The notes under the pieces are model-generated. The model was not told the origin of the DNA and did no database searches. It saw nothing but the letters and a program-made list of their open reading frames with translations. A stretch of DNA of 64,000 bases, taken from the NCBI GenBank assembly GCA_023374045.1, contig CM041776.1, positions 323,355,925 through 323,419,924 of the forward strand. Reading direction: 5' to 3'. The position numbers and the translations under genes are program-made. This DNA comes from Limonium bicolor (taxonomy: Eukaryota > Streptophyta > Magnoliopsida > Caryophyllales > Plumbaginaceae). This document shows positions 1-10,548 of this stretch, in pieces. How positions within the stretch are numbered: the stretch's first letter is position 1; each line of letters begins with the position of its first letter.

Positions 1-13
1 AAACTCTTCGTCG

Positions 14-110
14 TCATCATCATCATCATCATGGGTGCACATGTAGCTAGCATGGAATCATGGAATAGGATGAGGTTGGATTGATTTTTTATTATATATA
101 TATATATATA
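14..110. repeat. Two microsatellites downstream of the oxygenase gene
   Basis: A CAT/ATC trinucleotide run lies at about 14-32 and a TA dinucleotide run at about 93-110. Both fall in the 3' flank of the minus-strand oxygenase gene. They are simple sequence with no coding signal. Confidence 0.85.
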
Positions 111-189
111 GGTAACGAAAAGTTGAAGCTAGGATATGCATGCAGAGGATGATCAACCAACCACATGGTCAACTTGATGATTATGATTA

Positions 190-438
190 TTAGACGTTCT
201 TGAAAAGCTCCAAACAGTGTAGCTTCTGATCCAGATTCCTGCTCCAGAACTTCTTGTAATACTCCGCGTAAGTGAAGTCACGGTACACTGGTGTTTCTCC
301 GTCCTCGGTCAGTAATGGTGAGGTGCTGATCTTGGCGCAATCGGCAGGACAGAGAAATGAAGCAACTGATATCCTAGGCTTATCCGCATTAACAAGGGCA
401 CGGTGCCACACACTCTGATATTTACCATTGCTCAACGC
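190..438 (-). CDS. DMR6: DMR6-like oxygenase, exon 4 (C-terminus)
   Basis: The exon begins GCGTTGAGCAAT after a pyrimidine tract and AG at 440-439, in phase with exon 3. It encodes ALSNGKYQSVWHRALVNAD, the RISVASFLCPADC segment and a DFTYAEYYKKFWSRNLD tail, ending at a stop at 190-192. The metal-binding His and the R-x-S 2-oxoglutarate anchor are both present. There is no truncation at this end. Confidence 0.88.
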   Translation of the reverse strand, partial: ALSNGKYQSVWHRALVNADKPRISVASFLCPADCAKISTSPLLTEDGETPVYRDFTYAEYYKKFWSRNLDQKLHCLELFKNV

Positions 439-550
439 CTAGAAAAAAAAACACGTGGTATATTATAGTCCGTTAATTACATGTAACATATTATAATATT
501 TCAACCAAGTTGAATTAACTAAATGATACGTTGGGTAAACAAGAAAATAC

Positions 551-876
551 CTGTATCTGATCACCGAGGTTGACAACAAATGCGTCGGGATGAGGCTTAA
601 CAGAGAGCCAGGTTTTACCATCTTTAAGAACTTGGAGTCCCGCAACATCCAAGTCCTGTAACAGGATAGTGAGGGCATTGGGGTCGGTATGGGCCGGGAG
701 ACCATAAGTCATTTCGGGTTCAGGACATGGTGGATAGTAATTGATAGCCATGTGCTGACCCTGGTCACCAAGAACTTGGGTAATGTAGTTCTTGTCCAGA
801 CCAAGACTCTCAGCTATCAGTTCTTGGAGTCTCTGTCCCAAGCTTCGGACTTCTAAACATATTCTTAACTATGTCC
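551..876 (-). CDS. DMR6: DMR6-like oxygenase, exon 3 (catalytic core)
   Basis: The acceptor is CTAG at 880-877. The first base completes a Lys codon with exon 2, giving a KDIVK start. Between that and CLEVRSLGQRL the frame slips (4 nt where 6 are expected, positions about 851-864). From about position 850 the frame is open through the Fe-binding HTD motif to GDQIQ, ending CAG before donor GTATTT at 550. The core 2OG-FeII_Oxy fold is therefore intact here. Confidence 0.82.
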
Positions 877-1578
877 CTAGTAATTAATAAGGAAATCAAA
901 GTAACAGTTGAGTTAATGACATAAGATATTATAAGAATCTTTAGTTAACCAGGTAGTTGATAATATAAAAATGGAAACCAACAAACAGCCCATTATTGAA
1001 AAGAAATAAAAGAAAAATGAAGTCTATATGGGTGGGTGGGTGGGTGTACTTTTCTATGGTTTTCAATTTTGGACCACCACAACGTGCATCAGAAAGAAAT
1101 ACATTAATATGCTCACCGTGGAGCATGGACCAAAGCTATATCAATATTCCAAATCAATAATAAGCCAATCTGTTCCTTTCTGTAGGGTATATTCGGTAAA
1201 CCGAAATATCAACTACGTAATCAGTAATAAATTTACCAATGAATGTAAAAATGTACAACACCCTTTTATACTTTGAGAAAAGTAGTAATACCAGATGCAA
1301 CTGATTATGAAAACAGAATACTCGAAATGTTGAATGTCGGTATATAACCATATCTGTACTACTACTACTAGGTTTCCAAAATATCTGTATCGCTAGTACA
1401 GACTCCGTAGTCCGTACTGTAGTTATTCAAAAAAAAATCTACAGATGTCATTCAAAAATATCTACAGATGAAAATAGGGAATAGTGCCCTGTCGACGCAC
1501 ACCACTTCACACGGGATTGCATGCTTCTTTTTTTTTTTGCGTTATTGTCTCGCTTACGTCAACACGGGGCGGGTGGGG

Positions 1579-1599
1579 TGACGTCATGCTGGTGACGTC
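1579..1599. promoter_or_regulatory. Paired TGACGTC sites inside intron 2
   Basis: TGACGTCA at 1579-1586 and TGACGTC at 1593-1599 lie 14 bp apart, start to start. They sit in a GC-richer island (about 1485-1640) that also has several ACGTC/ACGTCA cores. The arrangement resembles as-1-like tandem TGACG elements, although the spacing differs from the classical 12 bp. Confidence 0.3.
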
Positions 1600-2290
1600 T
1601 CCCGCTTACGTCTTAAAGTGTGAAGCAAGCAAATAGATAGACACTAGCGCCGGTGGTTACACCAATTACAAAGAGAAGCTAGTAACTACTAGTACTAGTT
1701 CTCTAGGAAACCCACCGATATCATAGCGCTAAACTCGAGGAAACCACCGCACTTACTTTCAGAACACATACAAACAGCCGCTATTTAATCATTTAATGCT
1801 TGATGTCTTTTACGTTTTGCCGTTTTTAATCCGTACTACTAGTAAAAGGATATTTATAGATATTAACTTTTAAAAATTTACGAATTAAAAAACAGACAAT
1901 AACAGAAAATAAGCCGTAAGCTATGTCAAGTAAAAAACATTACTATATTATAAGTCTTTTTCCTTTTTCCCTAATTGTAAAATGTCAATAGGATAGGATT
2001 GATAGCATGCACAATCTCAGGATCATTTGTAGCCGCATAACATTTATACCGAGCCAAGGAGTGAGGACCAGCTAGCTAGATAGCATATGGGCCCCTTTGT
2101 TTTTTTGGAAAGGAGTAATGCACATCATCACTTAACTATGAATAGTACATTGCAAACAATTTGCTAGCATGTGGGAAAGAAAGAAGTATACAAGTTCAAT
2201 ATGATGTCTGTGCATGAGACCAAAGTAGGACACATATGATATCTTCATAATTATATATATATATTAATCATGTGTTTCAGGTTTATTTCT

Positions 2291-2370
2291 AATTGGTTGA
2301 TTGACTGATGTGACAGAACTGTACTTTAGATCTGGTCATAATTGGTTGATTGTCTGACAAGTCAGAACTG
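2291..2370. repeat. Two-copy tandem repeat in intron 2
   Basis: A segment starting AATTGGTTGATTG and containing CAGAACTG occurs at about 2291 and again at about 2340, a 49-bp period with mismatches. It contributes to the unusual length of intron 2. Confidence 0.7.
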
Positions 2371-2946
2371 TTTATCATAAATATTCTTATCCGTTGGATA
2401 CATTTGAATTTTTATTATCAGTCTGACAGGGACAGTTAAGATTCTGGATTGGGTTCGGATGGTGATATACTATTAGATACTATATTTTATAGTAAATAAA
2501 TTTAAATATAAAAATAATATAACTTCATATAAAATTATATTGTTTGAAAAATAAATAGAGTAACTTATTTAAAATAAGCTCAAATATTTAAATATATATT
2601 TTGGGACGTGTGATCACGTAATTAAAACATGTCACACTTTTTACTGCTATTGTACAGTAATATGCTCCCTATAGTAGGTTGGTCTGGGAGACTAGGAAAA
2701 CTATAAATAGCAAGTGATAGTACTGTGGCAAAAGTAACCAAAGTTTGCTACACGTACGACAAGCACATTAAGATTTCAACATGTGGAAATTAAGCTACGT
2801 ACAAGTCTGTCTAACACGGCAATAAGTTTTTTTTTAGTAATAATTGTACGTGTGGTAAATATCATACATTAAAATTAATGAGTTTGATTTATAAAATTAA
2901 TGAGGGTGACAGGTCAATGATGAAGGACGACTAAGCAACGACTTAC

Positions 2947-3192
2947 TTGAAAGATGGAGGGACAGAGGGCCACTCAGGTACATATTTGTCAAGTGGCCAG
3001 CAATGAAGCCTTAGATAATCCCTCCAATTATGAATTTGCTCCTTCTTCACGTTGAAACTAGTCGACAGTCTCATTGTCTTGACATGTCATCGGAATAGAG
3101 CTTCAGCTTTTCCTCCGCGGTAGTTTGAAAAACTCGTCTGATACTCTTATCATATCTTCGGTTGCCTCCTTTGATACTCCGTGATTCACCAC
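2947..3192 (-). CDS. DMR6: DMR6-like oxygenase, exon 2 (two frameshifts)
   Basis: The exon starts GTGGTGAATCAC (VVNHGVS) after an AAAG acceptor and ends TTCAA before GTAAGT at 2946. Three reading frames are needed. The first carries VVNHGVS to FFKLP, the second EEKLKLYSDDMSR, and the third MRLSTSFNVKKEQ to EWPSVPPSF. Each junction fits loss of one base. The exon is 246 nt, whereas 248 nt would keep frame with exon 3. All three segments match the family, so the exon model is sound despite the breaks. Confidence 0.8.
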
Positions 3193-3659
3193 CTTTAATT
3201 AGTTTTTTTTTTTTTTAGTTGTGATGGATGGACCACGCGATCGACACCAGTTAGTACTATTTATCATAAATAAATTAAATTCAAGATAGTACGTACTATT
3301 ATTCGACAACCGGCCTACGAAAACGGCGTAAAATTAAATTTTAATAATACGAAAAGCTCCAAACGTGCTGGTTTCCCAACACTGGTTCGTTGGTTTTCCT
3401 TGGTTCTTTCATCATCATCAAACCGCCATTGATGATGAGTTGACTTTTCAGATGAAATTTTTTTCTGAGATTGTTCTATCGATCTATAAAAATCAGCTGA
3501 GTCATACATATGAATCGGATTGAAAAAGTTGAATATGGTGGTGGGGATGGATGATACTGGAAAAGAAGGAATTAAACAGGCCCTTTTTCTTTAACAAAAT
3601 AAAAATATAGATAGATACTTTTGTTGCAACAAAATGAAAAAAAAAAAAAAAAAGTTGAC

Positions 3660-3857
3660 CTGAAAGAAGCCATAAGTCTTGCAAGCATCTCCGATCTGTT
3701 GAATAACAAGGGATCTGTCTGGATTAGAGATGTCAATAACCGGAACGTTTTCAAACTCAGAAACCTCTTCTAATCTGGGTCTTTGATTCTCCGGCCTCTT
3801 ATATTTATCTGGTAGGGTTGTGTATGGTGAACCGGCGGACAGAACCTTAGCGTCCAT
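3660..3857 (-). CDS. DMR6: DMR6-like oxygenase, exon 1 (66 codons)
   Basis: The ATG at 3857-3855 opens the N-terminal DIOX_N region (TLPDKYKRPENQRP, VPVIDIS, DACKTYGFFQ). The exon ends CAG before the donor GTCAAC at 3659. I chose this ATG over the upstream in-frame codon because MDAK is where family members usually begin. Intron 1 (3659-3193) follows; its donor is immediately next to a poly-T stretch on the coding strand. Confidence 0.85.
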
Positions 3858-3920
3858 AACTAGCTTGCTGCTGTACAACAACCAGCTGCTAAGGGGAAAC
3901 CAAAAAAACTACAAAAGATA

Positions 3921-3955
3921 AGAGAAAGAGAGAGAGAGAGAGAGGAGGAGGAGAA
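3921..3955 (-). promoter_or_regulatory. CT-rich microsatellite in the oxygenase leader
   Basis: The plus strand reads a GA run, so the coding strand has a CT/TC run about 65-100 nt upstream of the ATG. Pyrimidine-rich leaders of this type are common in plant 5' UTRs. It also marks where the transcribed leader probably lies. Confidence 0.5.
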
Positions 3956-4030
3956 AAAGATAGGGTAAGAGAGACAAGTCTTGTGTAAATTTCGTGGAAA
4001 GTGCTAGCGCATTCACTACTACCTATTACT

Positions 4031-4038
4031 TATATATA
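4031..4038 (-). promoter_or_regulatory. Candidate TATA box of the oxygenase gene
   Basis: TATATATA lies about 175 nt upstream of the ATG at 3857, just beyond the CT-rich leader. The spacing would place transcription start near 4000. Other AT-rich runs nearby make this a candidate only. Confidence 0.4.
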
Positions 4039-4391
4039 GAAAGAGATGTGTATTAATTATTATGTTATGGTACTATATAATTATACTTATACTGAGTTTC
4101 TAAATGACTTCCAGAAAATTAAGTTTTTTTTAAAAAAATATATATATTTCTGACATTCCCTCCTCTAATCCATCTATCTCTTGTTCAAATCTTATTGGAT
4201 AAAATTCGGTGGGAAAATCCCGAAAAAACATATTCCTACTAGTAAATCACAAACATACATTTACCCAAGGAATTACCCATACACCCCTTAGAATTCAAAA
4301 ACATCTCTTGGTTGTGTGGTGTCTCTATCACATCTCCAATTTGCTTTCTATTTGGCACACTAACAGTGATGAATTCGAGACCAGGAAATTA

Positions 4392-4397
4392 AGTCAA
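4392..4397 (-). promoter_or_regulatory. W-box (TTGACT) in the oxygenase upstream region
   Basis: AGTCAA on the plus strand reads TTGACT on the coding strand, a WRKY-factor core site. DMR6-type genes are known to be salicylate and pathogen responsive, so a WRKY site here is plausible. A 6-bp match alone is weak. Confidence 0.3.
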
Positions 4398-4600
4398 GTC
4401 GTCTAAGCGGTATATCTTAATAGAAGTGTCGACATATTCATATAATAAGCAGCTACGTGTCATAGACAGTTCAGTATATACTCTCTCTCTCTCTTCTCCC
4501 TCCTAAATAAAATAATGACCAGAAACATTGAAAGTGTTACTAAATAGATAATTAAACAGATTTCCCAACGACCAAAGTTTTCTTGCTTACGTATCACTAG

Positions 4601-4608
4601 TGACGTCA
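4601..4608. promoter_or_regulatory. Palindromic TGACGTCA (TGA-bZIP/CRE-type site) upstream of the oxygenase gene
   Basis: A perfect TGACGTCA palindrome lies about 745 bp upstream of the ATG. TGA-class bZIP factors, which act with NPR1 in salicylate responses, bind TGACG cores. The function is inferred from the motif and gene family only. Confidence 0.4.
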
Positions 4609-4699
4609 TCACTGACCGTTGTTCACTTGGTTTTTCTTCACGTTGTTAATTCACTTTTGACAAAACAAACATGCATTACATATCACAGATTTCCCATCC

Positions 4700-5640
4700 T
4701 ACCGTGTTTATTCATTTCACTTGGATGGCTGGTAGTGGTAGATACCTAAGAATAATAGTAACTAATAACACATCATCAATTGTTCTTATATATCTTACAT
4801 GCCTATGATTTTAGTGTTGATCACATCGTCACAAACACTCCATCAAATAAGACTAAGGTGTACATTTGGGTATCAATCAAGATAAGACATGTCATTGGAC
4901 GACAAGAGAGAATCCTCTCAATATTAACCAATTCCAAGTTAAGAGAGTTACAAAGCTCTCAAAAATCATTTTTACAGTGTGGATATTTGTTACCGCTTGT
5001 CACGATTCAAATGCGTTAAATATCTTTAATGAGGACTGAATTCTCATGCTGTATGCCAACGATGCATTCAGTCAAAATGCACCGTTTTTTTTTAAGTTTC
5101 ATTGCTGTTTATATTTTTTTTATGAAATTGGTATACGACTGTTTGATATTATATATAGTATATTGCTATTTGGGAATAACCTGGGACTTAAATGGGATTG
5201 TTCCATTTTACTTACTCCAAATAGAAACACAAAATATATGCGTACTGATTTCAAGGTTATATGGTCCTTGTTATTTTTATTGCTCTAATTGTAGTTTGTG
5301 TAGCAATATTTAGGATTTATTAGATTAAATCCTAATTTGTATTAAGGTTGTATTATTATACTGTAGATCGATATTATGGTTATCATTATATATTCTCTTT
5401 GTGAGAAATTTGAATATAATATATTCGGTTAAATTCTAACGCGCAATTATATCGAATCGGATATGCATAAGTTACATAATAATTTGTATAATATACCATA
5501 AATATATGTTTTCGTAACATATAAAGGTTGTTAAAATGTTTTTGTAAGATTAATATTATTGTTCGTTTTTGTGACGAAATATTAGGTTCCATGTTTTTAG
5601 TAATTATTATCTATTATGATATGAATAATAATTTTATTAA
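4700..5640. other. AT-rich intergenic stretch without a recognisable gene
   Basis: Only short chance ORFs occur here. I see no domain, splice-supported exon or terminal repeat. It may include the missing 5' part of the Copia element that follows. Confidence 0.6.
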
Positions 5641-5648
5641 TTAGAATT

Positions 5649-5812
5649 GAACATAAGTTGTTCAAAATAATTTAAATTAATCTAGTTTGTCTAGATTGTC
5701 TTTAGTAGACATCAAATAATTTAATCACTTGAACATTAGTTGTTCATATAATTTCATTTAATCTAGTTTGTCTAGATTGTCTTTAGTAGACACTAATTAA
5801 TTAAATAATTCT
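5649..5812. repeat. 82-bp tandem duplication
   Basis: Two near-identical units start at 5649 and 5731. Both contain TCTAGTTTGTCTAGATTGTC followed by TTTAGTAGACA, with minor changes such as GAACATAAG versus GAACATTAG. It lies just upstream of the first Copia gag. Confidence 0.85.
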
Positions 5813-6086
5813 TTTCGTAGGAATTTATTAATGGAACAATAATACTGGAAATTTGTTTTTCATTGATAATGGGAACCGTCATAATTTCAAATTTGTTTTG
5901 AAATTATAAATGCATTTGTTGCGTGTTTATGGTATGTTAATTTATAAGTCTGAGTATTGAAATTGATTGTATGTGCAGAGCATATTTTTGTTTCTTATAC
6001 TTTGATAATTATTTTAACAATACTATAAACAATTAGTGTTATGTACACGTGTAAGACACAAACTAATGACATCATTTTTTTGTAAG

Positions 6087-6962
6087 ATGGATGTTGTATC
6101 GAAGAGTATAGTAGCAGATCTTAACAAGGGTGAAAAATTAACTGAACGAAATTATGATACGTGGAGTCGTAAAGTTCAGTATGTCTTGGAAGACCAAGAG
6201 CTTTTGGATGCAACTCTACAAGTCATGGAGGCTCCTTCTAGTGATGGACACTCCGCCCAGGCACGTAGGGAGCTAGAAACCTATAATGCCTGGAAGAAGA
6301 AGAGTCGCACTGCCCGAATCATACTTTTAAGTAGTATGAGAAGTGACTTGATGCTGCGCTTCGAAACCCATCAAACTGCTAATGGAGTATGGGAAGCAGT
6401 CAAGCGGAACTTTGGAGGAAGCACTGTTACTCGTAGAAGACAATTGCAAATGCGTCTTGATAGCTACAAAAAGAGGTATGATAAGACTATGGCTGAACAT
6501 ATTACTGTCATGTCTAATATGGTTAATGAGCTTAAAGCTGCAGGACATGAGTTGTCTGATGAGCAGCAAGTTTAAGCTCTGATCAGATCTCTCCCTCGGA
6601 GTGTTGAGTGGGATTCTCTGAAGCAGACTTTAACCCATGATGATAACATCCGCACCTTTGATGATGTTGCTCGTCATCTTGAGTTGGAAGAGGATAGGTT
6701 ACTCTGTGAAAAACCAGCTAATGAGGTGTATGCTATTGATTCTGACAATAGAGGTCATAAGAATCATAGGCATAAAAGAGGGAATAATGGTAACAGTGAC
6801 TTTAAGAAACGGCAGTGGAAGAAAAGGAAGGGAGGCAATGCCAATGGTGGTAAAGATCCAAAGAACCAGCCAAAAGCTGGTGGTGCTAAAGGCAAGTCTA
6901 AAGGTGTTTGCTACAATTGTAGGAAATCAGGGCACTTTATTAAAGATTGCCCAGAGCTTGAG
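6087..6962 (+). pseudogene. Copia gag with CCHC zinc knuckle and one in-frame stop
   Basis: The ATG at 6087 opens a UBN2-type gag (NYDTWSRKVQYVLEDQELLD, RFETHQTANGVW). An in-frame TAA at 6573-6575 interrupts it. The same frame then resumes (ALIRSLPRSVEWDSL) through a Lys/Gly/Asn-rich stretch to the zinc knuckle CYNCRKSGHFIKDC starting at 6909. Gag packages element RNA in virus-like particles. The stop fits a CAA to TAA change, the C-to-T decay typical of methylated plant elements. The frame is otherwise open over about 290 codons. Confidence 0.85.
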
Positions 6963-7047
6963 GTATTTACTTGGTGTTCATACCTTTCCTCTTGTTTTGT
7001 TGTTTCATGTTATGTGTTAACTAATACATGTTCTATTTGGACTTGTA

Positions 7048-7317
7048 GACACAGCAACAACAGAGCACGTGACTTGGGATCGAACATCTTTTGTAGAGTT
7101 TTGCCGGATTCCTAGAAGAGGAAGCCAAAATATTTACATGGGGAAGGATACCAGCATTGATGTGCACAAGATTGGAATCTGCAGATTAGTTTTGCATAGT
7201 GGTCAATCTTTGTATTTACTTAATGACTTGTATGCCCGTGAAATTAGGCGAAGTTTAGTCTCTTTTCCATCTCTTCTTAGGTTAGGCTTCAAATTTGTTT
7301 TGAAGGATCGACTTTAG
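7048..7317 (+). pseudogene. Copia aspartic protease remnant
   Basis: The frame reads DTATTEHVTWDRTSFVEF and continues through SLYLLNDLYAREIRRSLVSF. This matches the Copia protease region, where family members carry D-S/T-G at the active site. Here the glycine is replaced (DTA), so the protease would be inactive. The frame differs from gag. Confidence 0.6.
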
Positions 7318-7319
7318 AG

Positions 7320-7650
7320 TTGTTTGATGTTGGTACATTTTTCAGTAATAACTCTTTATTGAATGGTTTCATAGTATTTAATGCCAAATTTGGTTTAAGT
7401 AATCAAATTCATTCAATTTATGTTATTAATTTTGATGATTCGGACCTTTGGCATGCTAGACTTGGTCATATTGGTATTGATCGGTTGAATAGACTAGCAA
7501 GAGAGGAGCTCCTTAGTGGAACTCAAGAAGCTATAACTCGCTAAGTGTGAGCATTGTTTAGCTGGAAAATCTACTAGGAAACCATTTTCTATAGAGGAAA
7601 GGCCTACTCAACCATTGCAGCTAATTCATTCAAATATTTGTGGCCTAATG
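7320..7650 (+). pseudogene. Copia GAG-pre-integrase and integrase zinc-binding remnant
   Basis: DLWHARLGHIGIDRLNRLA is the classic GAG-pre-integrase motif. It is followed, after a frame change near 7543, by CEHCLAGKSTRKPF and QLIHSNICG, the HHCC zinc-binding end of integrase and the start of the core. The integrase core is then lost: the sequence passes within about 500 bp into the RT region. Confidence 0.75.
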
Positions 7651-8138
7651 AGTATGATTGTCAAGCTTGGTGCTTGATGTTTTATCACATTCATTGGTAA
7701 CTTCACACGAATTTGTTACGTGAATGAAATAGAGAATAAATTAACTCTCAAAGTTAATTGGGAGAAGAACCAGACTGATTCTCGTGATGCCACATTCTTG
7801 GTAAATGATTATTCATCCATTTATTGAGCAACTAGGGATCAAGAGTTCTATGAACTTGATGATCCTAATCAACAACCAGATTTAAGTAATCAGAATGATA
7901 TGGTTGTTGAAGATGTTCTTTTGAATCCTCAAGTTCAGGAGGAAGAACGCGATTGACATGAGCCTATGACTTTTAGAGACGCTGTCTCAAGTTTTATGGA
8001 TCTGAATGGATAAAAGCAATGGAAGAAGAGCTAGTGTTCAAGAACAATAACCAAGTTTCGAACTTGGGTGATCTTTTATTTGGTAAGAGGTTATACTCAG
8101 AAGGATGAGTCGGTAATAATGAGACAATCTCACTTGCA

Positions 8139-8657
8139 GTGAGATTTGGGTCCATCCGACTATTTTTGGCTATTGTTGCCCGTCTGGACTTAGAATTACA
8201 TCAGATGGATGTAAAGACTGCTTTCCTCAATGGAAATCTTGAGAAGGAGATATATATGGACCAGCCTCATGGGTTTGAGGTTAAGGGTCAAGAGAAGAAG
8301 GTATGTCGTCTTCATAGATCCATCTATGGTCCTAAGCAGGTATCTAGACAATGGAATATTAGATTCCATGAGGCAATGGTCAAGGACAAGTTTTCCATTA
8401 TAAATGAAGACCATTGTATCTATATAAGTTATACATACAAAGGATTTGTCATTCTAACTTTGTATGTAGATGACATCTTAATAGCCAGTGACAACTTGGA
8501 TCTAGTTTCTACTACGAAAGCTAGTTTGACATCTAAGTTTGACATGAAGGATAAGGGTGAAGCCAGTTATGTTCTGGAAGTCAAAATATTAAGAAATAGG
8601 AAGATAAAGATCTTGGGTTTGTCTCAAGAAAATTACCTTACCTTAATAATATTTTGA
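8139..8657 (+). pseudogene. Copia reverse transcriptase fragment (YVDD present)
   Basis: It contains LHQMDVKTAFLNGNLEKEIY, GFEVKGQEKKVCRLHRSIYG and the catalytic LTLYVDDILIAS, with YVDD at 8463-8474. This is the RVT_2 family. About 170 codons stay open, less than a full Copia RT. Downstream RNase H homology (8740-9180) is degenerate. Confidence 0.9.
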
Positions 8658-9847
8658 AACTATACCATCTTAGTGATTGTATACCCAATGACTCTCATAA
8701 CCAAAAAAGATTATATGCTTAGTGCGGGTATGGACCTAACTTAAAAGAAGTAGCCTATATGAATAATGTATATTTCAGTGAATTTTGTAGCTTAATGTAT
8801 GCTATGTTGTACACCAGGCTGGATATTTGTTATGTAGTTGGAATTGTTAGTCGTTTCCATACAAATCTAGGTCCTGAACACTGGAAGTTGTGAAAAGTTT
8901 TTTTACTTTTAGAGCACAGCAAACTATGTGTTATGCTATGGCCACGGTCATTTTTACCTTGTTGGATATAATAATGCTTATTCTCTTCAATATTTGTTTG
9001 TCAAAATATCATGTTGTGTATTGATGTCAATGAACTATAAGGCATACTTTCTCACACAAGTAGCCAGCTTCATTGGATATATGTTATCATGAAGTATTGC
9101 TAACTTTGTCTTAGTGACTCAAAGTTAGTGGGAGACTTTTGTAGTCTATATTAAAAGGGTTATTGGTTAATCCACATGGGATATTTAATAAAGGTTCCTG
9201 TACCCATGTAAGTTCATTTTTAGCCGAGTGGGAGGTGTCTATGTGAACCTTTTAGACTCGTGTGGGTGGGAGTTGACATCCTCTATGTAAGAGAACTCCC
9301 CACAACGTACTTTCATACGGTACGTGCTAGCGGCCTCATTGAAGCGTATGGATTGATCCTTGCTTCGCTGTGTGAGTCAATGTTTGTTATTTGCACCTTT
9401 TGACCTTTTGACTTGGGTTGTAATAGTGATAATGATGCTACTACTTTGGAAGGATTACCAAGATTCCATGATTTTTACTGTTTTAGTGTAACCTTCTGGG
9501 AAAGCGGTTATTGCCATTAAGATACGATGCCAAGTAAAAGGAAAAAGTTTACAAGAGTACTTCAGACTGAAGTGACAATTGCTGGCGCCAGTAACTTTAG
9601 TAGTTATAGTGATTGGTCACAGTATCCTGCTCATCCATATGTTGAAGGATCTGGGTTGGGTTTGGATTAGTCTAACAAAAATTGGACTTGAGGTGCTGAC
9701 AACTTTTTTTTTGGATGCTTCATTCTGGCCTGAGAGGTTTGGTTTGGAGTTATCCACATTGCAGGTGTGTTGTCAGGTCGCACGGCCTATTTGCCTGTAT
9801 GAAACACGAAAGCTCTCGAGTATTTGACCTTTGGTTGAGTGGGAGAT

Positions 9848-10210
9848 GTTGGTTACATTTATTTAAGTAATAAATAAAAGATAATATTTATTGTTAAATA
9901 TTAGTTACAACCAACGTCAAATAATATTGATAAGAATATTTGTTATTCTTATCTCTTTCTGTTATTATATATATAGACTCTAGAATTAGTTTCCAGTGAT
10001 AGTCAACATACAGAAACTCTAGTTCCCACAAAATACACAGAGAGAGCCGTGTTAGGATTCTTAGGTCGTGGATAGTGTGGGGAGTGCTGTGGCTTCCTCC
10101 ACCTGGTAGACGCGGAGGCTTTATCAAATTGACAACAAGGAAAGGGCGATTCGGTTGACAACGAACAAAGAGAACAATCCATATTTATTCCGCTGCGCTC
10201 AAGAGGTAGG
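9848..10210 (+). repeat. 3' LTR of the first Copia element (approximate right end)
   Basis: It begins TGTTGGTTAC directly after the purine-rich GAGTGGGAGA, the usual PPT-LTR junction in plant Copia elements. It includes a TATATATATAG run near 9966 that could be the LTR promoter. The CA terminus cannot be fixed without the partner LTR. Confidence 0.6.
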
Positions 10211-10548
10211 TACCCTAATCTCTATATGTTTCTTACATAAAAAACTTGTGGTTTTTCTTATCATGTTCGGGTTCTATGTGAGTTATATGCCCTCCATAAA
10301 TAATATACTAGCACACATAAAACAATATAAAAAAAACAACCACAAAATAAAATGGCTTTAAGTCTTAATTGTAAAAAAAATGTCATACCAAATAAAGCCT
10401 CAAACTCCATTTACTTGATTACTCGAACAACTGGAGGGAATTAATTCAAAGGATAAGTTATACAAGGTTTCAGTCCAAAATAAAATTCTTTAAAACCCCT
10501 AAAACGTCATCACTCACAAGTCACACAGAATATGGTAAAAAAAAAGAA

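Larger units (their letters stand above)
190..3857 (-). pseudogene. DMR6: DMR6/DLO-like 2-oxoglutarate Fe(II) oxygenase, four exons, frame broken in exon 2 and at the start of exon 3
   Basis: The exons are 3857-3660, 3192-2947, 876-551 and 438-190, joined by GT-AG introns. The product belongs to the plant DOXC class, DMR6/DLO clade. Known members hydroxylate salicylic acid, lowering defence signalling, and some also act as flavone synthase; they are soluble cytosolic enzymes. The Fe-binding HTD lies in exon 3; the second Fe-binding His (VWHRA) and the 2OG-binding R-x-S (RISVASF) lie in exon 4. The YPPCPEPE and GLPAHTDPNALT blocks are typical of the clade. Exons 1 and 4 are open, as is exon 3 from about position 850. 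Exon 2 changes frame twice (each consistent with one missing base) and exon 3 has a further 1- or 2-base imbalance at 851-864, so no continuous protein is encoded as printed. This may be a true pseudogene or consensus error. Intron 2 is unusually long (about 2.07 kb). Confidence 0.85.
6087..10230 (+). mobile_element. Decayed Ty1/Copia retrotransposon, 5' LTR not found
   Basis: In order on the plus strand are gag with zinc knuckle, a protease remnant, a GAG-pre-integrase domain, an almost deleted integrase, reverse transcriptase, a faint RNase H region, a long 3' untranslated segment and a polypurine tract (GAGTGGGAGA, about 9837-9846) leading into an LTR. The order PR-INT-RT is Copia. No matching 5' LTR or Met-tRNA primer site was found upstream, so the element is 5'-truncated or too diverged to see. 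Boundaries are approximate. Confidence 0.8.

Noticed and set aside
1028..1351. ORFs of 65-82 codons on both strands within intron 2
   Set aside because: Shadow ORFs in AT-rich intron sequence with no domain or conservation signal.
6963..7048. An 86-nt GT-AG intron between Copia gag and protease
   Set aside because: Splicing it out does not put the protease frame in phase with gag, and the segment shows no other support.
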